Source: Nitrospira sp. ST-bin5
GTDB taxonomy: Bacteria; Nitrospirota; Nitrospiria; Nitrospirales; Nitrospiraceae
Reading direction: 5' to 3'
Assembly (NCBI GenBank): GCA_002083555.1
Contig: MSXN01000022.1
Coordinates: 125,625-189,624, forward strand
Length of the DNA stretch: 64,000 bases
Positions within the stretch are counted from its first letter, which is position 1, and each line of letters begins with the position of its first letter. Under the pieces are notes generated by a model. It was not told where the DNA came from and ran no database searches. It saw only the letters and a program-made list of their open reading frames with translations. This document shows, piece after piece, positions 25,508 to 34,800 of this stretch. Both the position numbers and the translations under genes were made by a program.

Positions 25508-26713
25508 TCACTTCGCCAGCGGTCCTGCCACGAACTTGCCCGCCTGCATCACTCCCATGATTCTGCTGCGGTCCCGCAAGATCTCGATTCGTTTCAGCGG
25601 ATCGCCATCAAGAATCACTAGATCCGCCTGCAGGCCGCGCATCAGAGTGCCAACCGTGTCATGGATGCCGATCAAGCGCGCGGCGGCCGCGGTTGAGGCG
25701 AGAATCGCTTCCATCGGGCTCATGCCGAACGCCACCATCCGTTCCAGTTCCTGCGCATTGTCTCCGTGGTAGTTGAAGGGGGTTCCGGCATCGGTGCCCA
25801 TGGCAATGCAGAGTCCGCTCTGGTGGGCCTTCTTGAAGCTGGCTTGATGGCGTTTGGTCATCGCTTTGGCCTTGTCGAGCGCGCTGACGGGGATGCCGCA
25901 GCCCGGCCGTCCCGCCGCAGTGGTGGAAAGTGCGGAGAGCGTCGGGACCATGTAAACACCGTGCGCTTTCATCAACTCACCGGCCTCGTCATCGAGCAAG
26001 GTGGCATGTTCGATGGAGTGGACGCCGGCGCGAATCGCGTTTTTCATGCCGGAAGCCCCGTGGGCGTGGGCGGCGACTTTTGTCTGCGCCCGGCGGGCTG
26101 TCGCGACCGCGGCTGTGAGTTCATCCATGGTCATCTGCGCCTGATCCGGTGACGTGCCGGGAGTGAGGACGCCGCCTGAGGCGATGACTTTAATCACCCC
26201 GGCTCCGGCTGCCAGCTGTGCGTCGACGGCCCGCTGGACCTGCTCGATCCCCTCGACTTCCTGGCCGATGAAACGGGCATGGCCGCCGATCATACAGATC
26301 GCGAGACCGGCGCCGACGATGCGGGGACCCGGCATGACTCCCTGGTCGATGGCGTGCTTCAAAACAAAGATGGAGTGGTCGCGCGAGCCGACATCGCGGA
26401 CGGTCGTGATGCCCGACTCCAGCGTCTGCCGTGCATGGCCGGCCGATTTCAGCAGCGTCATGGAAGGAGCATCCGATTCGACCGTGGCCACGACGTCCGG
26501 CTCTCCTCCCAGGCAGAGGTGCACGTGACAATCAATCAAGCCGGGGATGACCGTCAGGCCGCGGCCGTTGATTCTGGTCACGCCTTTCGGGATCGTCATG
26601 GTGCGGCTCGATCCCGTGGCGACGATCTTACTGCCGCGGATCAGAATGGTGGCGCGTTCAATCGTGTAGCCGGTTCCATCAATGAGACGGACATGCTGAA
26701 TGGCGATCGCCAT
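25508..26713 (-). CDS. amidohydrolase family metal-dependent hydrolase
   Basis: A 401-residue cytoplasmic enzyme of the imidazolonepropionase/prolidase-like branch of amidohydrolases. Visible: LIDCHVHLCLGG with metal ligands His63 and His65, a possible carbamylated Lys in GVIKVIASGGV, VAAHAHGASG, HSIEHATLLD, and the catalytic Asp in MGTDAGTPFN. The C-terminal MRGLQADLVILDGDPLKRIE is the family's usual composite beta-sandwich. A Xaa-Pro-dipeptidase-like or cyclic-amide substrate is plausible but unproven. The start follows GGAG by about 9 bases. The gene begins 4 bases after the Tll0287-like gene stop: last of a three-gene operon. Confidence 0.88.
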   Translation of the reverse strand: MAIAIQHVRLIDGTGYTIERATILIRGSKIVATGSSRTMTIPKGVTRINGRGLTVIPGLIDCHVHLCLGGEPDVVATVESDAPSMTLLKSAGHARQTLESGITTVRDVGSRDHSIFVLKHAIDQGVMPGPRIVGAGLAICMIGGHARFIGQEVEGIEQVQRAVDAQLAAGAGVIKVIASGGVLTPGTSPDQAQMTMDELTAAVATARRAQTKVAAHAHGASGMKNAIRAGVHSIEHATLLDDEAGELMKAHGVYMVPTLSALSTTAAGRPGCGIPVSALDKAKAMTKRHQASFKKAHQSGLCIAMGTDAGTPFNYHGDNAQELERMVAFGMSPMEAILASTAAAARLIGIHDTVGTLMRGLQADLVILDGDPLKRIEILRDRSRIMGVMQAGKFVAGPLAK

Positions 26714-26717
26714 GGGA

Positions 26718-27311
26718 TTATTCTCCGACCGGGAAGGTAATGACGATGCCGCCCATCACATCGTTCAATTTGAAATCGCGGCGTGGGCTGTTGGCGTGCT
26801 GGTTGTGGCAATCGACGCAGGCTTGCGAGCCGGCCCGGTCGGCATAAATGGCCTGGAAGTAACGTGTGCCGCCTTTGGTGATGAAGCCGTAGTGCGGTTT
26901 GTCTGGGTTCTTGTCCACTGCGGCGAGGCCGAGGCGTTCAAAGTCGCTGTTGGGGCCGTTCCAGACATAGATCGGCGTGAGGCTGGCCAGGCGGAATGAA
27001 AACTTCAGATCTTTCAGCGACACCAGCCGGCCGGACTCCATCAGGTACTGGGCGGGCAAGGCGACGCCGCGTTCGTCTTTCCAATGTTCGTGCGCCTGAA
27101 TCCCTTCTTTCTGCAGTTTCACCACGACGTTGTCCGTATAGTTGTTGCGATTGGCTTCGAGCAGAGCTTGGATAAATGCCGCCACTTTTTCCGGCGAGAC
27201 CATGTCCGTCTTCATGGAATTGGCCATCGTCAGCTTGAAGACCCAGAAAAAGATGACGCTCATCAACGCGAAGACCACAGCTCCCAATACCACTAAGAGA
27301 GGACGGTTCAT
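26718..27311 (-). CDS. Tll0287-like (DUF3365) heme-binding membrane-anchored protein
   Basis: A 197-residue protein with an N-terminal membrane anchor (about residues 4-28), then a Tll0287-like sensor/haem domain (VAAFIQALLEANRNNY, RLASLTPIYVWNGPNSDFER, YGFITKGGTRYFQAIYADRA). A single c-type haem motif CVDCH lies at 165-169, followed by NQHANSPRRDFKLND. This fits a periplasmic monohaem cytochrome or haem-based sensor. It overlaps the upstream aminotransferase stop by 4 bases (ATGA), and the amidohydrolase follows it. Confidence 0.85.
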   Translation of the reverse strand: MNRPLLVVLGAVVFALMSVIFFWVFKLTMANSMKTDMVSPEKVAAFIQALLEANRNNYTDNVVVKLQKEGIQAHEHWKDERGVALPAQYLMESGRLVSLKDLKFSFRLASLTPIYVWNGPNSDFERLGLAAVDKNPDKPHYGFITKGGTRYFQAIYADRAGSQACVDCHNQHANSPRRDFKLNDVMGGIVITFPVGE

Positions 27312-28507
27312 GCTCGGTGCTCCTTTCGCACAGTTCGGCTATAGACTCGCGCGGCGGCTTGTAGCGCAACTCCCGGCGTCGAGAGCCAGCCGAATCGGAT
27401 CAACACTTCTTCGAGGGCGTTAAGGAACGTCAACACGTTCGCTTCCGTGCTGGATTCCCCCATCAATCCGATACGCCAGACTTTGCCTTTGAGCGGACCC
27501 AGCCCCCCGCCGATCTCAATGCCGTAGATTTGGAGCAGCTGCTGCCGGACCGCGGCTTCATCGATATGCGGAGGGACCGTCACGCAGGTTAACATCGGGA
27601 GCCGATGCTCCGTCAGGGGAAGCGGCGTGAACTCCAGCTCCATAAGCCCGGCGACTACGGCTTCGCTGTTGAGCCGATGACGCGCAACGCGGGTGGGCAA
27701 TCCTTCCTCCTCCACCAGCCGTAGCGCTTCGCGTAGTGCGTAGAGCATCGATATCGGTGCGGTGTGATGATAGGCGCGTGATCCTTCGGCCCAGTATTCT
27801 GCGACCAGCGCCAGATCCAGGTACCAGCTTTGGCAGGGAGTGCGGCGGCCTTTGATAACGGACAGGGCTCGCGAACTCAATGTGAGCGGCGCCAGTCCAG
27901 GCGGGCAGCTCAGACATTTCTGCGTCGCACTGTAACAGACATCAATTCCCAGACGGTCGACATCGACCGGCATGCCGCCGAGCGAGGTGACGGCATCGAT
28001 GATCAGCAGCGCGTTGTGATCCCGGCACAGCGAGCCGATCGTATCAAGCGGTTGGCTCGCGCCAGTGGACGTTTCTGCATGGACCAGTGCCACGGCCTTC
28101 ACCGGTCCTGACCGGCGCAAGGCCGACTCAATCATCTCCGGGGGAATGACCTGGCCCCAGGGTATCTCCAGCCTGATCGCTTTGCCGCCGCATCGTTCGA
28201 TGACGGTCGCGAGCCGCATGCCGAAGACGCCGTTTACACCGACGATGACGGCATCGCCTGGTTCGACCACGTTGACGATGGCCGCTTCCATCCCGGCTGA
28301 TCCGGTTCCGGACACCGCAATGGTGAAAGGATGGGTGGTGGCGAACACGAACCGGAGTAAGTGCTGCACATCGTTCATGACTCCGAGGAAGGCGGGATCG
28401 AGATGGCCGAGCAACGGCGTGGCAAGGGCCTGCAGGACGCGGGGGTGCACCATGCTGGGACCGGGTCCGAGCAACAGGCGCCGGGGAGGAATAAAGTCGC
28501 GCATCAT
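27308..28507 (-). CDS. alanine--glyoxylate/serine--glyoxylate aminotransferase family PLP enzyme
   Basis: A 399-residue class V aminotransferase. Visible: LLLGPGPSMVHPRVLQA, GTGSAGMEAAIVN, AETSTGASQPLDTIG, the cofactor Asp in LLIIDAVTSLGG, and the Schiff-base Lys in SATQKCLSCPPG (about residue 197). The C-terminal domain ends GLMGESSTEANVLTFLNALE. These features fit serine- or alanine-glyoxylate transaminases (photorespiratory or one-carbon type). The chosen ATG at 28507 starts just before the family's conserved N-terminus and has GGAG upstream; an ATG at 28567 would add 20 residues. It is first of a three-gene operon. Confidence 0.9.
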   Translation of the reverse strand: MMRDFIPPRRLLLGPGPSMVHPRVLQALATPLLGHLDPAFLGVMNDVQHLLRFVFATTHPFTIAVSGTGSAGMEAAIVNVVEPGDAVIVGVNGVFGMRLATVIERCGGKAIRLEIPWGQVIPPEMIESALRRSGPVKAVALVHAETSTGASQPLDTIGSLCRDHNALLIIDAVTSLGGMPVDVDRLGIDVCYSATQKCLSCPPGLAPLTLSSRALSVIKGRRTPCQSWYLDLALVAEYWAEGSRAYHHTAPISMLYALREALRLVEEEGLPTRVARHRLNSEAVVAGLMELEFTPLPLTEHRLPMLTCVTVPPHIDEAAVRQQLLQIYGIEIGGGLGPLKGKVWRIGLMGESSTEANVLTFLNALEEVLIRFGWLSTPGVALQAAARVYSRTVRKEHRA

Positions 28508-28650
28508 GCCGAAGTCTCCGAACGGTTTTGCGGCGTTAGTATAGCCAAGTCCGGCGTGAGAGGCCATGTGATAGTGGCGGGATAATGGGGGAGGATCTAG
28601 CCATTTCGAGGGATAGGTGACCGCGAGGGGCCGATGGTATAGTCACTCCT

Positions 28651-30147
28651 ATGATTGATGCAAGCAGGCCAGAGGGCGACCAGACAGGTTTCGCCGAAAC
28701 AGGAAGGGCCGAGACTCCTTCGCCATTTAACGGACCCGATCGCCCGCGCTTTTCGTTCGGGGTCAGTTTGTTTGCCGCGTTGCTGCTCATCACGGCCTTG
28801 GGTACGCTGCTCTGGTTGTCCTCCAATTCACCCAAGCTTGATCGATTTGAGGATCCTGAGCGGGCGCTGGACCTGATGGCCAGCCGGACGATGGAAGCGC
28901 AAGACGGCTTGCTGCTGGCGCCGGACTGGCAGCAGCGAGTGACAGAGTGGACAGCCGGCAGCAATGAGGTCGAGCGGGCGCAAGCGATCCAGTGGTATCA
29001 AGAACTGGTGGACGCGACCGACTCCCCGTCAGCGAAATTGCGGTTGGCGATTCTGCAAGCCGAATCCGGACACCCATCGGAGGCATTGGCAGCCGCCACC
29101 AACTGGGCCGATGAGGACGCGCCGCTGTCTCTCTATGCAGCGTTCATCGACGCCGCCTATGGCAATGGTTCGCTCACGAGCGAACGTGAAATGGAATTGC
29201 AGTCTGCCTTGGCTGAGGCCCTCCCCGCCGGATGGTTTTACAATCATCTCGCGGCAGCCTTGGCTGAGCGAGCGGGTGACGTGGCCTTGGGCGCGACCGT
29301 GCGTGAACAGATGCATGCCCGCGGGGCACGGATTCAAGGATTCTCACAATTGCTCACAGGCCTGGAACTGCTGGGGTTGATCGGTGGTTCGCTCCTATTG
29401 TTGCGATTTGCCTGGCTAGGGATTCGACGGGTCGACGGCCTGCGTCTCCATCAGCCCGGGGTGCCGCCGCCTTGGCCTGGAGGCATCGGCACGGCGGTGC
29501 TCTTGCGAGGCGGCGCGCTCGGTGCGGTTCTCTCACTGGCATTTATTTCAATGGCGCCCGCAGAGAATGTCTCGCTGCGCGCCGTGGCGATTCCGATGGC
29601 CAACCTCCCGTTGTTGGGGATGGCCTACTACTATCTGCTTAGACCATCCGGATTGAATTTCTTCACCGGGTTCGGCTTGCAGATTCAATGGCGGCAGGTC
29701 GGGCGGCTGGCGAGTGTGGTGCTCGCGGTGGTCGCGGCCGGGCTGTGGGGCGAGTGGGTGATGGGGCGGGTGGCGGAATCGCTGCACCTGGCCAACCACT
29801 GGACGGAATGGTTCGACCCCGATCTGGTCTGGGCCTCGGGATCGGTGTTGACGATCAGCTTGCTGGAGTATGTGGTTTTTGCGCCGATCTTCGAAGAGCT
29901 GGCATTTCGCGGCATCTTGTACGCGATCTTGCGCCGGCGGCTGAATCCGTTGCCGGCGGCCCTCATCAGCGCCGGCATTTTTGCTTTAGCTCATGGGTAT
30001 GGCCTCATCGGTTTTATCAGCGTGCTGTGGAGCGGCGTGCTCTGGGCCTGGCTCTATGAGCGAACCGGCAGCCTGATTCCCGGCATGGTCGCGCACGCCA
30101 CGAATAATCTGCTGGTGTGTCTGGCCGTGATGACTCTCCTCCGCTGA
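28651..30147 (+). CDS. CPBP-family intramembrane metalloprotease
   Basis: A 498-residue membrane protein. One transmembrane helix near residues 33-53 precedes a soluble, helical TPR-like region (about 60-240: LDLMASRTMEAQDG to FYNHLAAALAERAGDVALGA). Seven or so transmembrane segments follow. The CPBP (Abi/CAAX-protease) motifs are in order: EELAFRG (Glu415, Glu416, Arg420), FALAHG (His448), and HATNN (His482). Fusion to an N-terminal repeat domain is unusual for the family, whose members are typically 200-300 residues. It starts 22 bases after the possible promoter of a plus-strand transcript and is monocistronic. Confidence 0.88.
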   Translation: MIDASRPEGDQTGFAETGRAETPSPFNGPDRPRFSFGVSLFAALLLITALGTLLWLSSNSPKLDRFEDPERALDLMASRTMEAQDGLLLAPDWQQRVTEWTAGSNEVERAQAIQWYQELVDATDSPSAKLRLAILQAESGHPSEALAAATNWADEDAPLSLYAAFIDAAYGNGSLTSEREMELQSALAEALPAGWFYNHLAAALAERAGDVALGATVREQMHARGARIQGFSQLLTGLELLGLIGGSLLLLRFAWLGIRRVDGLRLHQPGVPPPWPGGIGTAVLLRGGALGAVLSLAFISMAPAENVSLRAVAIPMANLPLLGMAYYYLLRPSGLNFFTGFGLQIQWRQVGRLASVVLAVVAAGLWGEWVMGRVAESLHLANHWTEWFDPDLVWASGSVLTISLLEYVVFAPIFEELAFRGILYAILRRRLNPLPAALISAGIFALAHGYGLIGFISVLWSGVLWAWLYERTGSLIPGMVAHATNNLLVCLAVMTLLR

Positions 30148-30398
30148 AGTGGTCTTGCATTCTCCGGTGCCGAACCGTCTCATCCCCACAGGGCTTCCTG
30201 GAAAGAGAGATCAACTCTTGTGAACGGAGGATCTTTGTGGCGTGTTAAATTGTTGTTAAGTATCAATTCTCAACAGATGTCATGTACGTGGAGTGGTGGA
30301 CAGGGCAGAAATGCGCCTGTTATCGTATTTCTTTAGGATTGGTGCTTCCGGGGAGCTGACCGTTGTCAGCTGAATGGTTGAAAAAGAACAAGGCGTCC

Positions 30399-32120
30399 AT
30401 GACTGTCACTTCGAGCGGGCGCATCAAACGAACGATCCTCTTCATCACCGGTGTGCTGTTTGTTGGAGGGGTAGCCCTTGCATTTAAATCCGGGTTGTCG
30501 ACGGCCGTGCTGGATGCACGACATCTATTCAGTATTCTGGGTACATCGTACTGCCTCGCATGGGGTGCATACGCGCTGCTCTCCCATATCCCGCGAGATG
30601 AAATCAGAAGCCAATTCGTATTGATGACGCTGGCCCTTGCCGCGGCGCTCCTTTTGGCCGAAGTTCCTGTCTGGCTCAATCTCATCGATTATAGAAAGAC
30701 CTTCTGGTCCACCAGCTTTCTCCCGTGGGAGCGGCCCAATTATGTTCCGGATCGTGAGTTGTTGGCGCTTCCGCGTCCAGGATCAACCGTGAAGACGGTG
30801 TTTGGCCGGGGGAACATCGGCGAAGGCATCTGCCTTCCCGTCCGTCCGACCGAACCCTTCGATGTCAAGTACGACAAGCATGGATTCAGGAACGAACAGG
30901 ATCTCGCAGAGGCAGAGATCGCCGTTATCGGGGATTCGTATGTGGAGTCTCCTATGATGCCCGGATCGGCTCTCGCAACGACTCGATTGGCGGAGCTGTA
31001 CGGAGGAGCCGTCGCGAACCTCGGACAATCCGGCTACGGTCCTCAGCAGGAATTAGCGGTGTTGAAGCGCTATGCGCTTCCGCTTCGCCCGAAGTGGATC
31101 GTGTGGGTGTTCTATGAAGGCAATGATCTCGTTGACGTCCACAGTTACGAGGAACGGGTGTCCTTTCTGAACGGCATGTGGAATTCGATGAATAGGGCCT
31201 GGGACCGGTCGTTCACACTCAATAGTCTTATGGCACTCTCACGATGGGTCCAGGGGTGCGTGCCGAACCAGCGGGTGGCAGGGAATTATGGCCTGATTGA
31301 TGGCGGGGATGGTCGTGAGCAACGGGTCTATTTTCTGGATCACTCTTCATCCATAGTGCCGACAATGCAGGAACTGGAGGCCTTGCAGACAACCGCGAAC
31401 GCTCTCAAGGCGGCCTATCAATTAGCTCGAAGTCAGGGCGCAGAGTTTATGGTCGCATTTGCTCCGACCAAGTTCAGGGTGTATCACGACATTGCCCGGT
31501 TTGACGGCAATGCACAGGGGGATCTGAAGTGGTGGGTGTTGAACGATTTGCCGGAACGGCTCCATCGGCTGGTCGCCGATATTTCCCCGGACATCCAATA
31601 TGTCGACCTTACGCCCGCACTGGCGGCTGCTGCAAAGGCAAAGCAGCTGGTCTTCATCCCTGACGACACCCATTGGACAAGCGATGGCCATCGAGTGGTG
31701 GCCGAGACGCTGCACCGCGCACTCGCCAATGCGGGGCAGGAATCCCCCCTAAGTTATGAAAACAGGACACATCCGAAGGCAGGTGGCACTGTGGACCTCA
31801 CCAAGGGTGCCATGATGGTGCGGAATAAGGACGGGACCATTCGCTACTGGAGCGATAGTGCAACCGAGTTGTACGGATGGGACAAGAAGAGCGCACTGGG
31901 AAAGGTGTCTCACCAGCTTCTCCATACGGTATTTCCCGTTTCACTGGAGCAGATCGAAGCAGCACTGTTGGCTAGGGGGTTTTGGGAGGGGCGTCTGATT
32001 CATGAGCGGCGCGACGGCGCGAAAATCACGGTCTTCAGTCGCTGGGAGCTCCAGCAAGATATTGCCGCGAAGGACCAATCGATCACCATCGTAGAAATCA
32101 ACAAGAAATCGCCTGTCTAG
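30399..32120 (+). CDS. membrane-anchored SGNH-hydrolase-like protein fused to PAS domain
   Basis: A 573-residue protein. Three hydrophobic segments lie near the N-terminus (about 12-32, 40-65 and 74-100). An SGNH/GDSL-like hydrolase domain follows: GDSY block (178-181) in AVIGDSYVES, an Asn-containing NLGQSGYGP, and DDTHWTSDGH (422-431) carrying the catalytic Asp/His pair. The last 105 residues (about 469-573) look like a PAS domain: MMVRNKDGTIRYWSDSATEL, YGW, and an acyl-like tail ITIVEINKKS. It resembles AlgX/AlgJ-like or DltD-like acetyltransferase-associated SGNH proteins. A TTG start at 30363 is the alternative. Confidence 0.78.
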   Translation: MTVTSSGRIKRTILFITGVLFVGGVALAFKSGLSTAVLDARHLFSILGTSYCLAWGAYALLSHIPRDEIRSQFVLMTLALAAALLLAEVPVWLNLIDYRKTFWSTSFLPWERPNYVPDRELLALPRPGSTVKTVFGRGNIGEGICLPVRPTEPFDVKYDKHGFRNEQDLAEAEIAVIGDSYVESPMMPGSALATTRLAELYGGAVANLGQSGYGPQQELAVLKRYALPLRPKWIVWVFYEGNDLVDVHSYEERVSFLNGMWNSMNRAWDRSFTLNSLMALSRWVQGCVPNQRVAGNYGLIDGGDGREQRVYFLDHSSSIVPTMQELEALQTTANALKAAYQLARSQGAEFMVAFAPTKFRVYHDIARFDGNAQGDLKWWVLNDLPERLHRLVADISPDIQYVDLTPALAAAAKAKQLVFIPDDTHWTSDGHRVVAETLHRALANAGQESPLSYENRTHPKAGGTVDLTKGAMMVRNKDGTIRYWSDSATELYGWDKKSALGKVSHQLLHTVFPVSLEQIEAALLARGFWEGRLIHERRDGAKITVFSRWELQQDIAAKDQSITIVEINKKSPV

Positions 32121-32186
32121 CAGTGAGTATTCATAGGGCTGGCCGATGTTCTTCACGTGCCGGCACGACAACGAAGGCCGCCTGGT

Positions 32187-32993
32187 TCAGTGTGCCGCAG
32201 ATTCGAGCTCATGGAGCGAGCCGTAAAGATCGGAGTGGGCCAGTTGCAGTCCCACATCCCGAAGCAATTTGTGAGAGGCGATTCGTTTTCCCGCCTCCTC
32301 CTGCGCGGGTCTGCCAGCAAAGTCGCGAGCACCATGAACCTTCATCGTGTTGCAGATGTCTTCCCATGTGTGCGGTGTGCCGTCGCTGACATTGTAGGCT
32401 TCGCCTGGTGTGCCCCGTTCTAGTGCGGTAAGGCAGATGGCCGCGAGGTCTTCGACGTGGATCAGGTTGACGTATTTGCGCGTTGGGCCGACACGGCCAG
32501 TTCTGATCCAGTCGAGGGGATTGCGTCCTGGGCCGTAAATGCCGGCGACGCGGAGCACGATGGCGCCATGTTCCCGGCGGAGGTATTCCTCACCTTGCAC
32601 GCGGGGTTTCGTAAGATCGATCGGAGCGGTTTCGTCGATCCAGGGCGGCGGGTACTCCTGTGAGTCTCCCAGGTCATAGGCGGACGTGCTGCCGAGTACG
32701 ACCAGACGGCGGTTTGAGCCGGTCAGAGACGTAGCGAATTGCCGGGTGAGCTCAAATGGCGTTGCGGGAAAGCACCAGAGGAGATCGGCATCGCGGGGAA
32801 TATTCGTCCACGTGTCCTGCTGCGACAAATCGAACCGGAGACGTTGTGCCGGCGGGACATGGCTGAGATGCTGCTCCGGTGCCCGGCTTGTGGCAAAGAT
32901 CTCCGGCGAGCGACCCGCGACGAGCGGCCAGAGAAAACGGGCAGTGTAGCCTGAGCCAAGTATGACGAGGGGGGAGAGAGGATGGTGTGGCAC
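32187..32993 (-). CDS. NAD-dependent epimerase/dehydratase-like short-chain protein
   Basis: A 268-residue Rossmann protein. The nucleotide loop is ILGSGYTARFL (11-21); STSAYDLGDSQEYPPPW, RVAGIYGPGRNPLDWIRTGR, VNLIHVEDLAAICLTAL and NVSDGTPHTWEDI follow in the order of the atypical (extended) SDR family (YeeZ/Ylb-like). The catalytic YxxxK is replaced by an EYLRRE-like region, so it may be a non-canonical epimerase or a dinucleotide-binding regulator. It ends 66 bases downstream of the SGNH-PAS gene stop on the opposite strand. It starts opposite the upstream promoter of the repeat lipoprotein. Confidence 0.78.
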   Translation of the reverse strand: MPHHPLSPLVILGSGYTARFLWPLVAGRSPEIFATSRAPEQHLSHVPPAQRLRFDLSQQDTWTNIPRDADLLWCFPATPFELTRQFATSLTGSNRRLVVLGSTSAYDLGDSQEYPPPWIDETAPIDLTKPRVQGEEYLRREHGAIVLRVAGIYGPGRNPLDWIRTGRVGPTRKYVNLIHVEDLAAICLTALERGTPGEAYNVSDGTPHTWEDICNTMKVHGARDFAGRPAQEEAGKRIASHKLLRDVGLQLAHSDLYGSLHELESAAH

Positions 32994-33073
32994 GATGGAA
33001 CACTCCGTCTGGTTTCACCCACAATGTGACAGCGCACAGCCGGCAAAGTCTATGGAAAACAGAGACCTGTTTA

Positions 33074-33102
33074 TTGGCATTAGTTTTCCATAGTGCTATA
33101 AA
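33074..33102 (+). promoter_or_regulatory. sigma-70-type promoter
   Basis: TTGGCA, a 17-base spacer, then TATAAA: five of six matches to each consensus box with ideal spacing. It lies 52 bases upstream of the ATG at 33155, in an AT-rich patch of about 60 bases. Confidence 0.75.
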
Positions 33103-33154
33103 TTGATATAAGTCACGCAGCACTTCCAAAGTGTATTGCATAGGGAGCTGAAAA

Positions 33155-34591
33155 ATGAAAACGCCCTTCTCAATGTGGTTTGCCTTGTCGGGGTTAGTGC
33201 TCCTCACGGCTTGCCCTGGAGGTGGGGGCAGTGGAAGTGGAAATTTTACTTTGGGTGGCGGAACAACTACGGTTGTGTATCGAGCCGACCAATCTATCGA
33301 CACGGTTGAGGAATTATTTGCGGTAAGTTCTGGCGCCAGACTGAATCCGATACTGGGGGCGACGAAAACTGTTCAAGCTTTTGCCATCACCCCAGATTCC
33401 TCAGCGGTTGTCTATATCGCCGACCAAGATTCATCGATATTGCCAGAGTTATATCGGGTTAGTCTTGCAACTCCGGGGATCAGCATTAAGTTGAACGGAG
33501 CGTTGACTGGTACGACCGGAGTACAGGCTTTCAAGCTCATCCCGGACGGCAGTGGAGTGGTCTATCTGGCTGATCAGGATACGGACGGAGTGAACGAACT
33601 CTATCGAGTGCTCTTTTCATCGCCGGGAACGACGGCGAAGTTAAATGGCACCTTGGTGACAGGCGGAGATGTGCTCGACTTCGATGTCGCGGCCAACAGT
33701 GCAAGTGTTGTGTATCGGGCTGATCAAGACACTGATACCGTCATCGAGCTGTATCAAACAGTATTGTCGGGGCTTTCACGGTCAAAGTTACATAGCGCGT
33801 ATACGGCTGGCAAATCTGTATCGGCCTTCAAATTGCTCCCGGACAGTAGCGGCGTGGTGTACGTGGCAAACCAGACTACCAATACGGTGACGGAGCTCTA
33901 CCGGACGGTGTTTGGTGGGGCACAAGGGACAACCATTAACCATGCGTTAGTTGCGGGTGGCAACATCTCAGACGTTGTCGTAAGCCCTGATAGCGCAAGC
34001 GTGGTCTATCGTGCCGATCAAGATACAGATGGAGTGATTGAGTTGTACCGAGTAGCGTTGTCCGCTCCTACGGTGAGCGTCAAGGTGAACGGGCCGCTGG
34101 TATCCGGAGGCAATGTGAGCTCGACCTATCGCATCACACAGGATAGTGGGAGTGTCGTTTATATTGCTGATGAATCAGTGGATGAACGGTTTGAGTTATA
34201 TCGGACAGTGTTTTCTCCTCTTGCGAGAACCGTGTTAACGGGTACGCGCATCATTGGCAGTCAAGATGTGTATGATGTCGCGGTGATCCCTGATAGTAGT
34301 GGTGTCGTTTATATTGCGGACGAAACGGCAGCAGGTACGAGAGAGGTGTTTCGAGTTCTTTTTGCTTCTCCGACGTCCAGCACAAAGATCAATCCGGCCT
34401 TCGCAAGCGGGCGGCAGGCACAAGAGCTGGCTGTCTCGTCGGATAGCACGACCGTGTACTATCGGGCTAATCAGACATCGGCGGGGGTGGTGGAGCTCTA
34501 TCGTGCGATCTTTACAGCCGCAGGGGTGAGTACAACTCTGAATGGAAGCCTAGGGACTGGAGGTAATGTGACAGCTTTTGCCTTCAAGTAG
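33155..34591 (+). CDS. lipoprotein with nine TolB-like 48-residue repeats
   Basis: A 478-residue lipoprotein: signal with lipobox LLTAC (Cys20), a short Gly/Ser linker, then nine repeats of about 48 residues. Each contains a core of the type 'S(V/G)VVY(R/I/L)ADQDTDxVxELYR(V/T)xxxx', for example VVYRADQDTDGVIELYRV and VVYVANQTTNTVTELYRT. The last copies are more diverged (VYYRANQTSAGVVELYRA). The pattern resembles the WD40/TolB/NHL propellers that bind peptides or glycans at the surface. It starts after AGGGAG and under a good sigma-70 promoter. A broken lhr copy follows. Confidence 0.8.
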   Translation: MKTPFSMWFALSGLVLLTACPGGGGSGSGNFTLGGGTTTVVYRADQSIDTVEELFAVSSGARLNPILGATKTVQAFAITPDSSAVVYIADQDSSILPELYRVSLATPGISIKLNGALTGTTGVQAFKLIPDGSGVVYLADQDTDGVNELYRVLFSSPGTTAKLNGTLVTGGDVLDFDVAANSASVVYRADQDTDTVIELYQTVLSGLSRSKLHSAYTAGKSVSAFKLLPDSSGVVYVANQTTNTVTELYRTVFGGAQGTTINHALVAGGNISDVVVSPDSASVVYRADQDTDGVIELYRVALSAPTVSVKVNGPLVSGGNVSSTYRITQDSGSVVYIADESVDERFELYRTVFSPLARTVLTGTRIIGSQDVYDVAVIPDSSGVVYIADETAAGTREVFRVLFASPTSSTKINPAFASGRQAQELAVSSDSTTVYYRANQTSAGVVELYRAIFTAAGVSTTLNGSLGTGGNVTAFAFK

Positions 34592-34769
34592 CTCGGCGCA
34601 TGCGACGGCCTACGCTTCTTTCCATCCCATCATCGCGGACTGGTTCCTGACGCAGGTCTGGCAGCCGACGGATGTGGAACAGCGGGCCTGGCCGGGGATT
34701 CGATCCGGGGCGGATGCGCTGATTGCCGCGCTGACCGGAATGGGAGCGATTCTGATTCTCACGCCCTAG
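34578..34769 (+). pseudogene. 5' fragment of lhr helicase gene (broken copy)
   Basis: A 63-codon ORF whose residues 15-54 match residues 6-45 of the Lhr-type helicase encoded at 41775 (33 of 40 identical by my count). Over 120 bases (34620-34739 against 41790-41909) 105 positions match. Past this point the ORF loses the Walker A motif (PTGSGKT becomes LTGMGAI) and soon ends in frame with no similarity. This is a broken partial copy in the same orientation as the full gene 7.2 kb away, not a functional gene. It abuts the end of the hybrid kinase operon. Confidence 0.8.
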
Positions 34770-34800
34770 TAACTACGAAGTGTTGGATCTGCACCCCTGG

